In this document: piece by piece, positions 33,969-44,600 of the stretch
Position numbering within the stretch: position 1 is the first letter of the stretch
Layout: each line of letters begins with the position of its first letter
Assembly: GCA_001599935.1 (NCBI GenBank)
Contig: BCIJ01000009.1
Span: forward strand, 114,226 to 178,225
Length of the DNA: 64,000 nucleotides
Direction of reading: 5' to 3'
DNA from: Holtermannia corniformis
Lineage: Eukaryota > Basidiomycota > Tremellomycetes > Holtermanniales
The notes under the pieces: model-generated
Seen by the model: only the letters and a program-made list of their open reading frames with translations
Database searches by the model: none
What the model was told of the DNA's origin: nothing
Position numbers and translations under genes: made by a program

Positions 33969-35093
33969 ATGCACTTCTCCCTCCTTACCCTCCTCCCACT
34001 TCTCGCGTCGACGCTGTCGGTCACCTCGGCAACGTATGTCAAGATTCAGGCTAACTGGGGCTGCTCGTCGTCTGGCGCGCCAAAGTCCGAGACGTCTCTG
34101 TGCAATGGCCGAGACAGCTTCTACATCCCGTTCAAAAACTCACCCGTGTGTGTGAGCGACAAGACCAAGACGACCCCTAAGAAGGACGAGTGCCCGATCG
34201 GCTGGTACAAGCACAAGCAGTTGGACTGGTGCGTGAAGTTTACGAGCGATCCTGCCCAGCTGACATGCGTTTCAAGCTGCTTGCCCGGCAAGGTTGTCAC
34301 TGACTGTGATTGCCGTGAAGGCTTCACGTTCAACAAGAACACTTGGAAGTGTGAGGCCAACAACGGCGGCGGCAAGTGCAACTCGAAGCAATGGTGCGCT
34401 TCGAGTCCGTATAAGTCTGCACTAGACTGACGGATTCAGGTGGCACCGCCGCTCCAAGGAGTGCTGCGACAAGGACTGGGAGTGGTCGCCGCCCAAGGGT
34501 GACTGCCCGCCTACCAAGTGGTGCCCGACTGGCTGGTTCTGGCACAAGAACCACAAGAAGTGCAAGCCTCAGACCCCGCACGCGCCCGAGCCCGACTGCC
34601 CCGAGTGGGACGATGGGAACCGTTAGTTGACCGCGTGCTATCGGCATCATAGGCTAACGTCTATACAGAGTGCTGCCACGGTGGTCCCACCAAGTCGCCC
34701 GCGCCCACCGGCTACCCTACCAAGCCTCCCGGTCACGGCCACGGCCACTACAAGAAGCGCGCACAGACTGCCCTCGCCCCCGCCGAGTCTGACAAGATGT
34801 ACTGCCCCGCCGGTCTTCACGTTTGCCCCATTTCTGGCCTCGTCGAGGAATGGAGCTGGGAGTGCTTGGACCTCAAGACTGACCTCGAAAACTGCGGTGG
34901 CTGCACCAGCCTCCAGGAGGGCCAGGACTGCACGACGATCCAGGGCGCCAAGAGCGTCGGCTGTGTTGAGGGCGCTTGTGCCGGTTTGTTGCCTGTGGGA
35001 CTCGACGTTCCGCGCGCTGACGTGCGTGCAGTCTACTCTTGCAAGACCGGCTACAAGGTCGCCTCGAACGGCAGCACCTGCGTCCCTGTTTAG
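33969..35093 (+). CDS. Secreted cysteine-rich CPL1-like domain protein
   Basis: Predicted extracellular protein with the CPL1-like domain first known from Cryptococcus neoformans Cpl1; 327 aa. Exons: 33969-34393, 34440-34621, 34669-34983, 35032-35093. A clear signal peptide (MHFSLLTLLPLLASTLSVTS) precedes a Cys/Trp/Lys-rich N-terminal region with spaced CxGW-like motifs (CPIGWYKHK, CPTGWFWHK), a Pro/His linker (GHGHGHYKKR), and the C-terminal CPL1-like domain: CPAGLHVCPISG, WECLDLKTDLENCGGC, GQDCTTIQGAKSVGC, YSCKTGYKVASNGSTC. The even, regularly spaced cysteines suggest disulphides. The roles of such proteins lie at the cell surface or in host contact; here it is inferred only. Confidence 0.85.
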
Positions 35094-35444
35094 ACGACAT
35101 CGAATATCACCTTACGCGGACCCTTCTCTGATTCGCTCTGCTCCCTGCCCTCAAGAGCTCTTATATTCTTGGTCATCTATGGACTTTGTTACGTTGACGT
35201 CTACTAGCCTTGCTGGCGATTCACGCCTGGACAAACGAGCGTGCGGGTTTGTCGGCCGATGCAGCGGGTCAATTTGCAGGGATTTGCTGTCAATCCTCGC
35301 TTTGGGTGTGCTCCTTTGGATGGTGCACTTTTGTGAGCTCATCGCCGCGTCACTATAGCCAGCACAAAGGAGCAAACAATGCGAGAGTGCACAGTCCTTG
35401 TCATATATAACATGGGCTAGCGTTATCAGGCATCTCTCCAAGAG
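35094..35444. other. Intergenic, nothing recognised
   Basis: A 351-bp stretch after the CPL1-like gene, with no ATG-started frame of plausible composition. It presumably carries the 3' end of that transcript. Confidence 0.4.
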
Positions 35445-35750
35445 ATGACATCGAGCACGCCTGCGAGCGAGACTTCGCGCTACTGCTACGTCCCCCGAAA
35501 AGCCGACGACCAAGACGTGGAATGGTATCATGCATACGCAAGCAACATGGACGACGCGCCCGTCACGATCAGACAGGGAGAGTACGATGCGCTCTGTACC
35601 TGCTACAAGGATCACCTCGATCTGCGACGGTTGTATCCGGACGCCGACCACTATCCAAGGACCGAGAGCGAGATCCCGCGGTTGTCTGTGACCGTGGACA
35701 GCGTGGAAACACTTGCAGACTGGACGGCGGATCGTGATGCAGGTCGATAG
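35445..35750 (+). CDS. Small orphan acidic protein (101 aa)
   Basis: Intronless ATG frame. The product is acidic, Tyr/Asp-rich, with a Ser/Thr-rich start (MTSSTPASETSRYCYVPRK), the segment VEWYHAYASNMDDAPVTIRQ, and a C-terminal part LSVTVDSVETLADWTAD. No signal peptide or membrane span is seen. WYHAYASNMDD resembles VYHARAENIEDD of the small protein at 36097-36419, suggesting distant paralogy. Function is unknown. Confidence 0.45.
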   Translation: MTSSTPASETSRYCYVPRKADDQDVEWYHAYASNMDDAPVTIRQGEYDALCTCYKDHLDLRRLYPDADHYPRTESEIPRLSVTVDSVETLADWTADRDAGR

Positions 35751-36096
35751 ATATGCTTCGTGGGATGGAGTGCTCATGAGATACGACATGATCGCGCCGA
35801 GTCCTCGTAGGCGTTGCAGCCTGGGTCTGCTGCGCTCGTACGATATGTAGAATTAGCATAGAAGAAGGTGCACAGTGGCTGAGATAGTCGTGCACTGTCG
35901 CCAATCGAAGACCTTGTCGCGGCTAATCTGCCGCCAGCTAACGGATACCATCTTGCGTTGCCTTCTAGTCGCCATCGAACCTGCGAGATGGAGCGTTCAG
36001 CTCCGACTGAATGTGCAGTGAGAAGGCCGAGATCGAAGCCCAATGGACGTCTATCCAGCTACTTTAAGGACTTGAGGGTGCAGCCGCCAACCCAAA
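35751..36096. other. Intergenic between two small orphan genes
   Basis: A 346-bp stretch with no plausible coding frame; a minus-strand open frame overlapping it lacks recognisable composition. Nothing else is seen. Confidence 0.35.
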
Positions 36097-36419
36097 ATGT
36101 CTACTCCGACGTTGACTGAAGTGAGCTGGTACGACTCAAATGGTTGTTACTTCCGAGTCTACCATGCCCGGGCTGAGAACATTGAAGGTAAACCAAACGT
36201 CACAGTCTACTGAACGTTACAGATGACAGCCAAAACGTCTACCATGGGTGGCAGGAGGTGAGCAGTTTCGCGCCGCACATCCCATCAAACTCGTTGGAGC
36301 GAACCTACGACAGCGAGAACACTGTGAACGTCGAGTATGTTGAGGATTGTTACGCGGTACCGACACCGCCGAGTGCTGCTGTCAAGCCCAGGCCGCAACT
36401 CGCATGTGATTCTGATTGA
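36097..36419 (+). CDS. Small orphan protein, two exons (95 aa)
   Basis: Exons 36097-36187 and 36223-36419, joined across a 35-nt intron (GTAAAC...CAG), the shortest I accept in this window. The product starts MSTPTLTEVSWYDSNGCYF, continues RVYHARAENIEDDSQNVYHG, then WQEVSSFAPHIPSNSLERTY, and ends Pro-rich and acidic. It shares short stretches with the ORFs at 35445 and 409. No known domain, signal peptide or membrane span is seen. Function is unknown. Confidence 0.45.
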
Positions 36420-36730
36420 AAACTGATCGGTGCACGCCGTAGCCCTGTTAGGATCGATGCATGCCTGAGCCTTAAAGTCTCGGTGACCGGCTTGCCCCCT
36501 GCAAGGCTCTGTACCAGCTTGACGCGCGACTTGGAGCGAAGCTGACTGTTGGGAAAGGAGCGACCTGCCACGGTCCTTGTGCCACCTTTTTGCGGCGGCT
36601 GGACTCGCACCGCCACCGCGTCTTGCCACCGTACACCGCACTCCAGCTCACCATCATCACCACCACCATCACCTGCATTGACAAGCAAGCCATCAAAAGC
36701 AAAATACAGCCCAGGCATAGCAGATACCAC
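36420..36730. other. Intergenic, promoter of the four-TM gene
   Basis: A 311-bp gap with a CACCATCATCACCACCACC-like run near 36645-36675 on the plus strand. No coding frame is recognised. Confidence 0.35.
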
Positions 36731-38269
36731 CATGCGCTTCTTCAACTGTACGTCCCGGATCTCCGCCGGCACCGTTGCTGATCCCCCGCAGCTCGAGACC
36801 CGCCGCCGGCACCGGCAGCAGCCAACGCCAACCCGCCGCAATCTGCGTTCATGCGCCGCGTACCCGATAGCATGGGTACGCGATGGGCGTTCATGTTTGT
36901 CAGTGTCGTGGGCACGATCTGGGCTCTTGTCATGGGTGTTTCCGCACTAGAGGACCGAGGGGATACAGGTGGTGAGTAGGCTCCGTGCGGTTCTCTGGGA
37001 CGAGATAATTCGTCGAGGAAGCCTAGAGACGTCCTATACATCTCTAGCATGTGGTATCGACGCCATCTAGAGTCTCTAGCTGTCACTTCGCTCGGCTTTG
37101 CGCGCACATGTATCACCAGCTGACACCCGCAGTCTCCAGCAAGATGCAGACGGTTCTCATCGTGCTCGCCATCATGTACTTTGTCATCGCCGCTGTTGAA
37201 CTCGTCGCCGTTCTCGTTTCATGCAAGGTTTGTCCGTGCTCGAGTTCAGTGCTATTCTGGACCGTCACCCTTTTGGCCGTGCTGACGTCGACGCCTAACA
37301 GCCAACAGTGAATGGCGTCCGGCTCTTCCTCGTCGTTGCACCCGTGGCCATCTTGGTTGCGGTCGCGAGCCAGCTTGTGCGCTTCATTGTGCACTTTACG
37401 CTCAAGGTGAGTCTGGACGCTGCGTGCTGGTGCTGGTGCTGATGCCGGGCAGAGTGATATCATCCAGCAATGCATCACGGAGGAAGTCGAGGCTACCTGG
37501 ATCAACGTGAGTCGCTGTGCGCTGACGACATACGGTTACTGACACGGCATGCAGCGCCTCGGCGAGACGGTCAAGATCACCGAGGACGTCGCTCGATCCG
37601 GTACGTAGCGACCGACTGCCCGCTTTCAACTCGTGGCTGATTTCGGCAGACTGCACATCGTCGTGGAACCGCTCGACGTGGATCCTGATTGCGTGGATCA
37701 TCCTCGTCGCCGTCGTCGCCGTGCGTGTCTTGAATCTATTTGATCGGCAATGCTAACCCGATCGTCTGGGCAGTTCTTCTTCTTCACCTGCACCAAGGCG
37801 TTCTATCGCCAAGTGTCCAATCCGAACGCTGGCCGCGTACACAACACTTCGCAATCGTTTGGGATGCAGGGTATGGCACCGCCGCCTCCACCTCCCGGAT
37901 CAGGCTACCAGGGCTGGGAGGTACCCCCGTACCCAGGCATGTCAACTGATCTATTCGACAGACTTGAGCTGATGACTGCCACCAGGCCCACCACAGAACG
38001 CGCCACCGCCGCCGGCAGGAGGCTACGAAAAGTCCGACTACCAGCCTGAAGCCGAATGGGCTCGAACAGAATACGCTCCTCCGCCTGGCTCGCCGCCGGG
38101 CCAGTCTTCTCGTACCGGGTTTGTCGTGCCCAACGATGAAGAGGACGAGGCGTGGCGGCGCGCGCGTGAACAAGGCGTGACGGCGCACCTGACGGGCGGT
38201 GGTGTGCCCGCTGGATTGAGAGAGGACCGCGACGCTCGCGAGACGAGGCTGACCGAGGGCCGCGTCTGA
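36731..38269 (+). CDS. Four-transmembrane protein with proline-rich C-tail
   Basis: 337 aa. Exons: 36731-36746, 36792-36971, 37133-37227, 37302-37406, 37453-37506, 37555-37600, 37650-37720, 37774-37936, 37986-38269. Four hydrophobic helices are visible (WAFMFVSVVGTIWALVMG; VLIVLAIMYFVIAAVELVAV; LFLVVAPVAILVAVASQL; TWILIAWIILVAVVAFFFF), then a cytosolic tail rich in Pro/Gly/Tyr (MAPPPPPPGSGYQGWEVPP) ending in charged residues. The topology resembles MARVEL/tetraspan proteins of fungal membrane domains, without a diagnostic motif. Intron 2 (36972-37132) is 161 nt. The last intron (37937-37985) needs a GC donor (G|GCATGT). The acceptor at 37301 could instead be 37308 with a different donor. Confidence 0.7.
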
Positions 38270-38753
38270 GCGTTGCCTTGGCCGCTTGATCTCGTAGACT
38301 GCGAGCTGCTGTGCTCCGTTTTGTACCATAAGCATCCTCGTTGACGCCGAGTGCTAACCCCTTGTGAACGGCGCGAGGCAATCGAGCTGCGCGTCGACAG
38401 TCTCGTCGTTCTTGATCATCTATCCCTTGGGCAAAAGCACCGATACCACCCAAGTCATTGAAAGCGCTCCCAGTGCACATTCCATCACCCACAGCATCGA
38501 AAAGAGCATACGAAGAGGTCATCAGCACTGTCCCGGGGCGCGCACTCGGCTCCCATCATCACTGTGACCTGTAGCCGTCGCTCAGCTGGGTGAGCTCTTG
38601 CAAGATACTGCCTCGTCAACCGTGTACGTTGCACCGCACCGCTACTGCAGGCATCCCGAGCTGAGCGTCCCAGCCCCGCCGACGCCAAACATCAGCCTCA
38701 GCTCGACCGAGAGCCGGCGTCGAGGGCTCACACGGCCCGCGTCGAATCCCAAC
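38270..38753. other. Intergenic, GT69 leader
   Basis: A 484-bp gap. The frame of the next gene stays open upstream to about 38598 but has no ATG before 38754, so that part is taken as leader. An additional upstream 5' exon is possible; a GTGTAC...CTGCAG intron-like stretch lies at 38621-38649. Confidence 0.35.
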
Positions 38754-40691
38754 ATGGGGAATCCCAACACTCCCAGCCTACCGAGCACGGCACCCTCCCC
38801 ACTCGACCGACTGAACCACTACTTTACACCGCACTCGCAACGGCTCGCGATCCGCGCCGCGCTCGGCTTCCTTTCCTTCCTCATCCTCCGCGCCCTCTTC
38901 TTCTCGGGCCCCTCGACGCAAGAATCAATCCAGAGCCATGGCGTACTCGAGCGCGTCCTGCTAGGCGATCGCTACCTCGACGTCCAAAAGTACCCGTTCT
39001 TGCAGAGCCGACAAGGGCGCGACGACCGACCCGACCTGTTTGACCTCGAAGTCAACGATGGCATCCTCGATTTCTGGACCCGGTTCCAGAAACCGTTCAT
39101 CACGGGCAAGGACACGGCGCACCTTGATACCCAGGTCATGCGCGGGGCGATCGACGAGCTGCTGAGCTTCAACGGCTGGGTCGCTGCGGCGTGCCCGACG
39201 CTCTCGCGACCGTTTGGCCAGAACACCAACGACGACCATTACGAGGACTTGGCCGCAAAGGACCATCTGTATTACGTCGCCATTGTCATCCACTCGGCAG
39301 ACCACTTCCTCGTCGACCAGCTCGCGATCATTGTTCAGCTCGCGCGTCGGTTAGGCACACGCAACATTTTCGTCTCGATGCTCGATTCCGACTCGAGCGA
39401 CTCGACGCCGACGCTCTCGGATCTGTGCGAGGCCGTGCTGACCATCCTCGGTATCGCGTTTCGCATCCGTCGCGTGCCGCCCATGACCGTCGACCCGGCC
39501 GCAGGCTACTACCCGCTCGAGGAGGCCGAGGCGCGCAACCTTGCGCTCGAGCCCCTACACGAGCTCTGGCAGAAGCGCAGCATCAAGTTTCACCGTGTCG
39601 TTTGGCTCAAGGGCTTTACGTGCCCCAACGACGTGCTCGAGAGCCTGCGTGTTTCAGAGGCCAACAATGCCGCCATGGTCTGCGGTATGGACTGGGCCGA
39701 GCACAACGGCTTCTTCATCTTCTCGGACCGGTAAGTGAGCCCTTGTACTGCCAGGATGTCACTGATAGTCCGTCACAGCTGGCGCACGCGCGACATTGAG
39801 GGCAACTTGTTCCGTCAAGCCAAATCCAACTCCAAGCCCGAAGCCGGTCCACCCCGTGACAAGATCGGGACCGAGCGCTACGCCGGCCACTTGCCCTTCC
39901 AGACTTTCTGCTGTGAATCGGGCACGCACGTCGTCGACCCTGAACAGTCGTACTACCGCGAGATCAAGTACCGCGCGTCGCCGCTCGCGCAGAACCTGAC
40001 GACGCAGCAAGAGGCACCAGAGTGGGATCCGGAAACGCAGTGCATGGACTCGACACAGATGTGGTTCTGTCGGGACCTGTGGGCGGACGCGGCCAAGGAC
40101 GGGTTGAAGAACAATCGGAGGGGCGGCCACAAGAACAGTGGGACTGGACACAAGAAGCGCGCTGCGGCGCTTGCGGAGCGTGCGGCCGAGGTTGAGGAGG
40201 CCGAGGAGCGCCGGCAAGAACCCGTTCTTGACAGGCGTCAAGTCAAGGACATGGCAAACGAGCCAGAGTCGGGTACCGACATGGACGCCATCGTCGAAGA
40301 CGAGGCTAATCCGGCACCCGAGCCTCTCAAACCGCAAGAGCTCCCGAAATCCGCCTTCCTGATCCCAAACTCGGCCTTTACGCCCGCTCGGATCCTTGTC
40401 AACCCACGCTGCGTGACTACGTACGGCGGCGTCAGCCACCTCCAACTCGCTCTCGACCTGTTCGGCAACGGTCAAGACGACCAGTCCAACTTTGTCGAAG
40501 GCGGCAAGTACGTCCTCGAAGACTGGGCCGGGCCGCCCGACAGCTTTGTCTGCCAAGAGATGCGGACGACCGGTGGGCGCACGGCACCAAAGAGTCAGCG
40601 TCGCGTTGGATTCTTGCTGCAGAATGAGGTGCGTTGCGTGATCTGGATTTTCGAAACGTGCAACGCTGACGGGCAACAGGTTGGCATCTAG
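38754..40691 (+). CDS. GT69 family glycosyltransferase (CAP59/CAP60-like), second copy
   Basis: 612 aa, exons 38754-39730, 39779-40628 and 40680-40691. One membrane anchor near residues 38-55 (LGFLSFLILRALFFS) gives a type II topology. GT69 features: YYVAIVIHSADHFLVDQLAI, NIFVSMLDSDSSDST, NDVLESLRVSEANNAAMVCG, DRWRTRDIEGNLFR, then CVTTYGGVSHLQLALDLFG. An Ala/Glu/Lys-rich low-complexity insert of about 80 residues (AALAERAAEVEEAEERRQ) interrupts the C-terminal half. It differs from the 4614-6666 paralogue in intron number (2 versus 8) and in having no ENGSND motif, so they are old paralogues rather than a recent duplication. It likely acts in Golgi capsule or wall glycan synthesis; acceptor unknown. 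Confidence 0.85.
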
Positions 40692-40849
40692 AGCGTTGAC
40701 TTGTTGGGCTTTCGGGGAGGATCTGCATGAGCGCTTGGCATGATAGAGTGAATATTGCAATGCCATGATTGTCACATCACGTGACACTGAGATTTCTAAA
40801 GTTGACTGTTGCTGTTGCTGCATCGTCTCGTTGCTACAACGCAACCACA

Positions 40850-41561
40850 ATGTCTGTCGCTCAGCCTCCCAAGCCAGCAGTCAAGCGATCGAGGCGCAAG
40901 CGAGCACGCCGTCAAGCATCTTCATCCGCCTCGTCATCCTCGTCCTCATCCGACTCTGACGATGAGCTGCCAATCATCCGACCGGCCGCAGTGCAAGACA
41001 TGAACGCAGCGGCCTCTTCTGATTCCGAATCCTCCTCCTCTTCTTCATCATCTAGCTCGGACTCGTCGAGCTCTGATGAAGATGACGCCAAACCATCGAC
41101 GGCCGTAGCGTCTTCCAGCAAACCATCGCGGACGCAGGCGCGGTATCCGACCAATTCACCATCACCGCCGCCTAGGGCGCTGCCTTCTTTCTTGGACGTC
41201 AAGGTTGGAGAGGGCGGGAGCGCCGAGGACGATCGGAGGGCAAAGTTCAGAGAGGTCTTTATGGGCAAGGTCGTCGAAGCGTTTGGTTCGGAGCTGGAGG
41301 AGATGCGCGAGGTGAGCGAGTCGAGACTGACCTGGCGTCGGATGAGGATTGATTGCTGTTTTAGGCCGACCCAACACTGAATCAGTCACGGCTACAGCTG
41401 CTCATTAACTCACTGGCATCGGGTGCGTTACCACTGTTTACCTCCTCGGGCTGATCATGCTCCTAGGGGTCGACGTGTTCCATGACCCAACCGCGGGGCG
41501 CTCAGGAGACGTCGAGATGGCGGCCGTGGATGAAGTCGGCGTTGTACTAGGAGACGACTGA
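40850..41561 (+). CDS. RSA3: Ribosome assembly protein 3-like (RSA3)
   Basis: Nucleolar factor for early 60S subunit assembly; 204 aa. Exons: 40850-41311, 41365-41422, 41467-41561. The N-terminal half is basic (AVKRSRRKRARRQ) then poly-Ser/Asp, typical of nucleolar proteins and phosphorylation-prone. The C-terminal Rsa3 domain is visible: RRAKFREVFMGKVVEAFGSE, LEEMREADPTLNQSRLQLLI and NSLASGVDVFHD. The identification rests on this domain of about 50 residues. The gene converges with the giant minus-strand gene at a 130-bp gap. Confidence 0.75.
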
Positions 41562-41691
41562 GGCATATCAACCAATGTACCGCATAGCAGAGTGACCATA
41601 AGTTGCAGAGCACGACACGTCTATGTACAAGATGGCCCGGACAGCAGGCAGCAAACACGAACGAAAATCCCGGGAGATTGTTGCAGCATGA

Positions 41692-44600
41692 TTAGAGTTG
41701 TGGCAGCGGTCTCGACTGGACATGTGTCAGCTGTGAACAGGTCGAGCGAGTCAAGCAGAACTCACTCCAGCCGGCTGCGCGGCAGCGGTCGGTGCCGGAG
41801 GTGGACCAGCTACAAGACCTGGGAAGGGTAGCGGGCGAGCGGGTCCGCCGACCTGCAACCCTGCGGGCGGGAACGGTTGAGTCCATTGAGTCCATTGAGG
41901 CACAGGTGCTGGCGCTTTGCCCTTGTCGCCACCCTTCTCCTGCATCGTCGTAAGCTGACGGTCTCCGCACACAAGCGCAGCGTACCTTCTTGCCGCCGCC
42001 GTTACCGCCACCTCCGCCACCGCCTCCCTCTTCCTTCTTCTCTGGTTTGGCTGGTTTGGCTGGCTGCGTCGGGTATGGAATCACAGCCATCAAGTCCCTT
42101 TCATGGTCAGCGCCCAGCAGTGACAAAGTGGCAGAGACATACCCTCCAGATTGTCTTCCCTTCATCAAGAGCAGCTCGGCAAGCTCGTATTGCAATGCGC
42201 GCCTCGATTCGCGCAAGTCACCCACCTCCTTCAGCAGTGTACGCACTTCGCCCTGCAGGATTGTCAACAGGTATTCGAGAGCTGGCGATGCAACGCACAG
42301 AAAGAGCCTTGGAAAAGTCATCCAAGCTGAATGGTCAGCGCCGTTCCCTCGCTTCTTTTGACCACTCACTATCCCGCAAGATTGAACCCGACTTGCTCGC
42401 GCGCCCACTTTTGCGCTTCCGTCTGCGTCAGCTTGTGCTGGTTCGAGTTGTGATCCATGATCTCAGCCGCCATCTTGCGGATGAAGGCCGACTGCTGATC
42501 ACCAGACGTCTTGAAGGCATCCAGGATGGCTTGCGTGCCGGGCTTCTTCTCACTCGCATCGCGGTGCTTCTTCGACTCCTCCTTTTCGGCCAGTAGCTTG
42601 TCGAGCGCATCCTGCCACTTCTTGTCCCTCGTCACCTTGTCCGCCCTTCGTTTCTCCTTGGCTTTCGTGTTCTCGGTGTAGGCAGTCCTCCATGCCTTGT
42701 CATCGGTCCCTTGCAGCTCGAGGGCCTTCTTCAAGTCTGCGAGCGCGTCGGCGTTGGCCTGATGACGGTCTGCGAGCAGCTTGGCCTTGTCCGCCTTGGC
42801 TTTTTCAATCCGTTCCCTCTCCGCTTTTTCGGCAGCAGCTTTTTCAGAGTTCGCCTTGGCCAGCGTCGCCAGCCGCTTTTGCTCGGCGAGTGCAGCGTCG
42901 GGATCGTCGGGACCCACGGGCTGTCCAGACCCCGCGCCCGGCTTGCCACTCATGGACCCTTGCTTGCCTCCCGCCTTGCCTCCAGCACTCTTGCCACCCG
43001 CTGTGTCAGTCTTGCTCGGGACGGCTGGTACCGTAGCCGTATCAGGTTCAGGCATGATTGGTGCTGGGGTCTCCATGACAGCAGTGGGCGGCGCTGAGGG
43101 AATAATCTCTGGTCGATCGGACATACTGACTTTGCTAGGCTTCTTGGACAGCTTGCCTGATGACGTCCCGGGCTTGTCAATAGTCACCGATGCAGGGATG
43201 GCGGATGGTACGTTTGCGACGGGCGCAGGCTCAGGTACCGCGATTGGCTCTGGCGGGGGAGGAGGAGGCGGACGAGACACACTGGGCGCGATAGATGGAG
43301 CTGGAGTTGGAACCCTTGAAGGACCGGCGCTGGGGGGAGGCTTTGTAATCTTCGCCTTCGGTTTCAACTGACGGGGCACGATCGCCTTGCGACCGTCCGG
43401 AAGGGTAATCTCTTCCTCTTCTGTCATCTCTGGTGGAGCCTTCTTGACGTATGCCGTTCGGCCGTCGGGCAGTATCATCTCTTCGAGTTCGACAGCAGGT
43501 GGCATTCCAGGTCGGGGCCCTGCTGGACCGCCTGCAGGTACATTGGCGGCAGTTTCTGGACGCGAACCTGTAGCAGAACCCGGACGGGATGGCGTAAAGT
43601 GCACCCCCTTGCCGTTCTTGCCTGGGGCAGCGGCGGCCTCCGGTGCCGGGGTGGCAACTTCAGTCGCTGCGGGCAACGTTGCAGGACTGGGCCCAGGCAG
43701 CCCCGCAATCGGCTCCACTGGCGGAGGCGGTGTAGATTGCGACGATTTGCGGAGGGTGCTGTTCTGCTTGGATGGAGGCTTACTGGGCGGGGCAGTCTCC
43801 GGGACTTTGACGCTGGAGTGCTCTGCAGGTACAGCCGCGTCGATGGGTGCGGCGTTGGCTGACTCGACAGGCGGCATCGCACCTGTTGCAGGTACATTTG
43901 CCGATGAGCCACCGTGTGGTTTGGTCAATGAGCTCGGTGCGGGTCGGTCGGAAGCCTTCGACTCGATTTTTGACTTGGCCGGCCCGGCGTGAGGCGGCGG
44001 TCCAGCAGCAGCACCCGATGGAGCATTACCAGGCATACTGGGTGGCGCCCCAGCTGGAACAGCGACGGGTTCTACGTTGGGGACATTGGCGACCGAATTG
44101 ACTGGCTCTGGCGGTGGTCTGCGAACTGTCAATTCCCTCTGAATATCAGATAGATGACTTACGCTGGCCGTGAGGGAGCTGGTGACACTGGCTTGGTGGG
44201 GATGATGGGCTGGTAGTGAACGTGCTTTCCTGTCTTTGCATCGTCCGCCGAGCTTGGCTTGGCACCGCCTGCTGCTGATCCCGCGGGAATGGCAGGCATA
44301 CTCGCCGCAGGTGGAGCAGCACCAGGAGCAGAGCCAGGGCCTGTTGGTACGTTGGCCACAGATCCGGCAGGCGGACCAGCAAGGTCGGGGAGCGGGCCAG
44401 CCGGGGCGAAGGGCACATTCGCAGCTGTTGTCGGAGGCTTTGGGTGATTCGTCGAGAATGACGGTTTGGACGGTGCCGACGGGGCATTCGCAGGTACGCT
44501 TGGAACGTTCGCAGGTGCCGACGGCGCTGGTGCTGGCGCCGAGTCGGGTTTACCACTACCGGGTCCCGCGGCGGGCACGTTGGCCTGTGATGTTGCGGGT

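Noticed and set aside
39759..40850. 363-codon open frame on the minus strand opposite the second GT69 gene
   Set aside because: It is antisense to a clear family member and owes its openness to the GC-rich third positions of that gene; its Arg/Leu/Val-rich product matches nothing.
42781..43992. Long plus-strand frames inside the giant minus-strand gene
   Set aside because: They are Gly/Ala/Ser-rich mirror images of the Pro/Ala-rich coding strand. The minus-strand exons are joined by good splice sites and shared phase.
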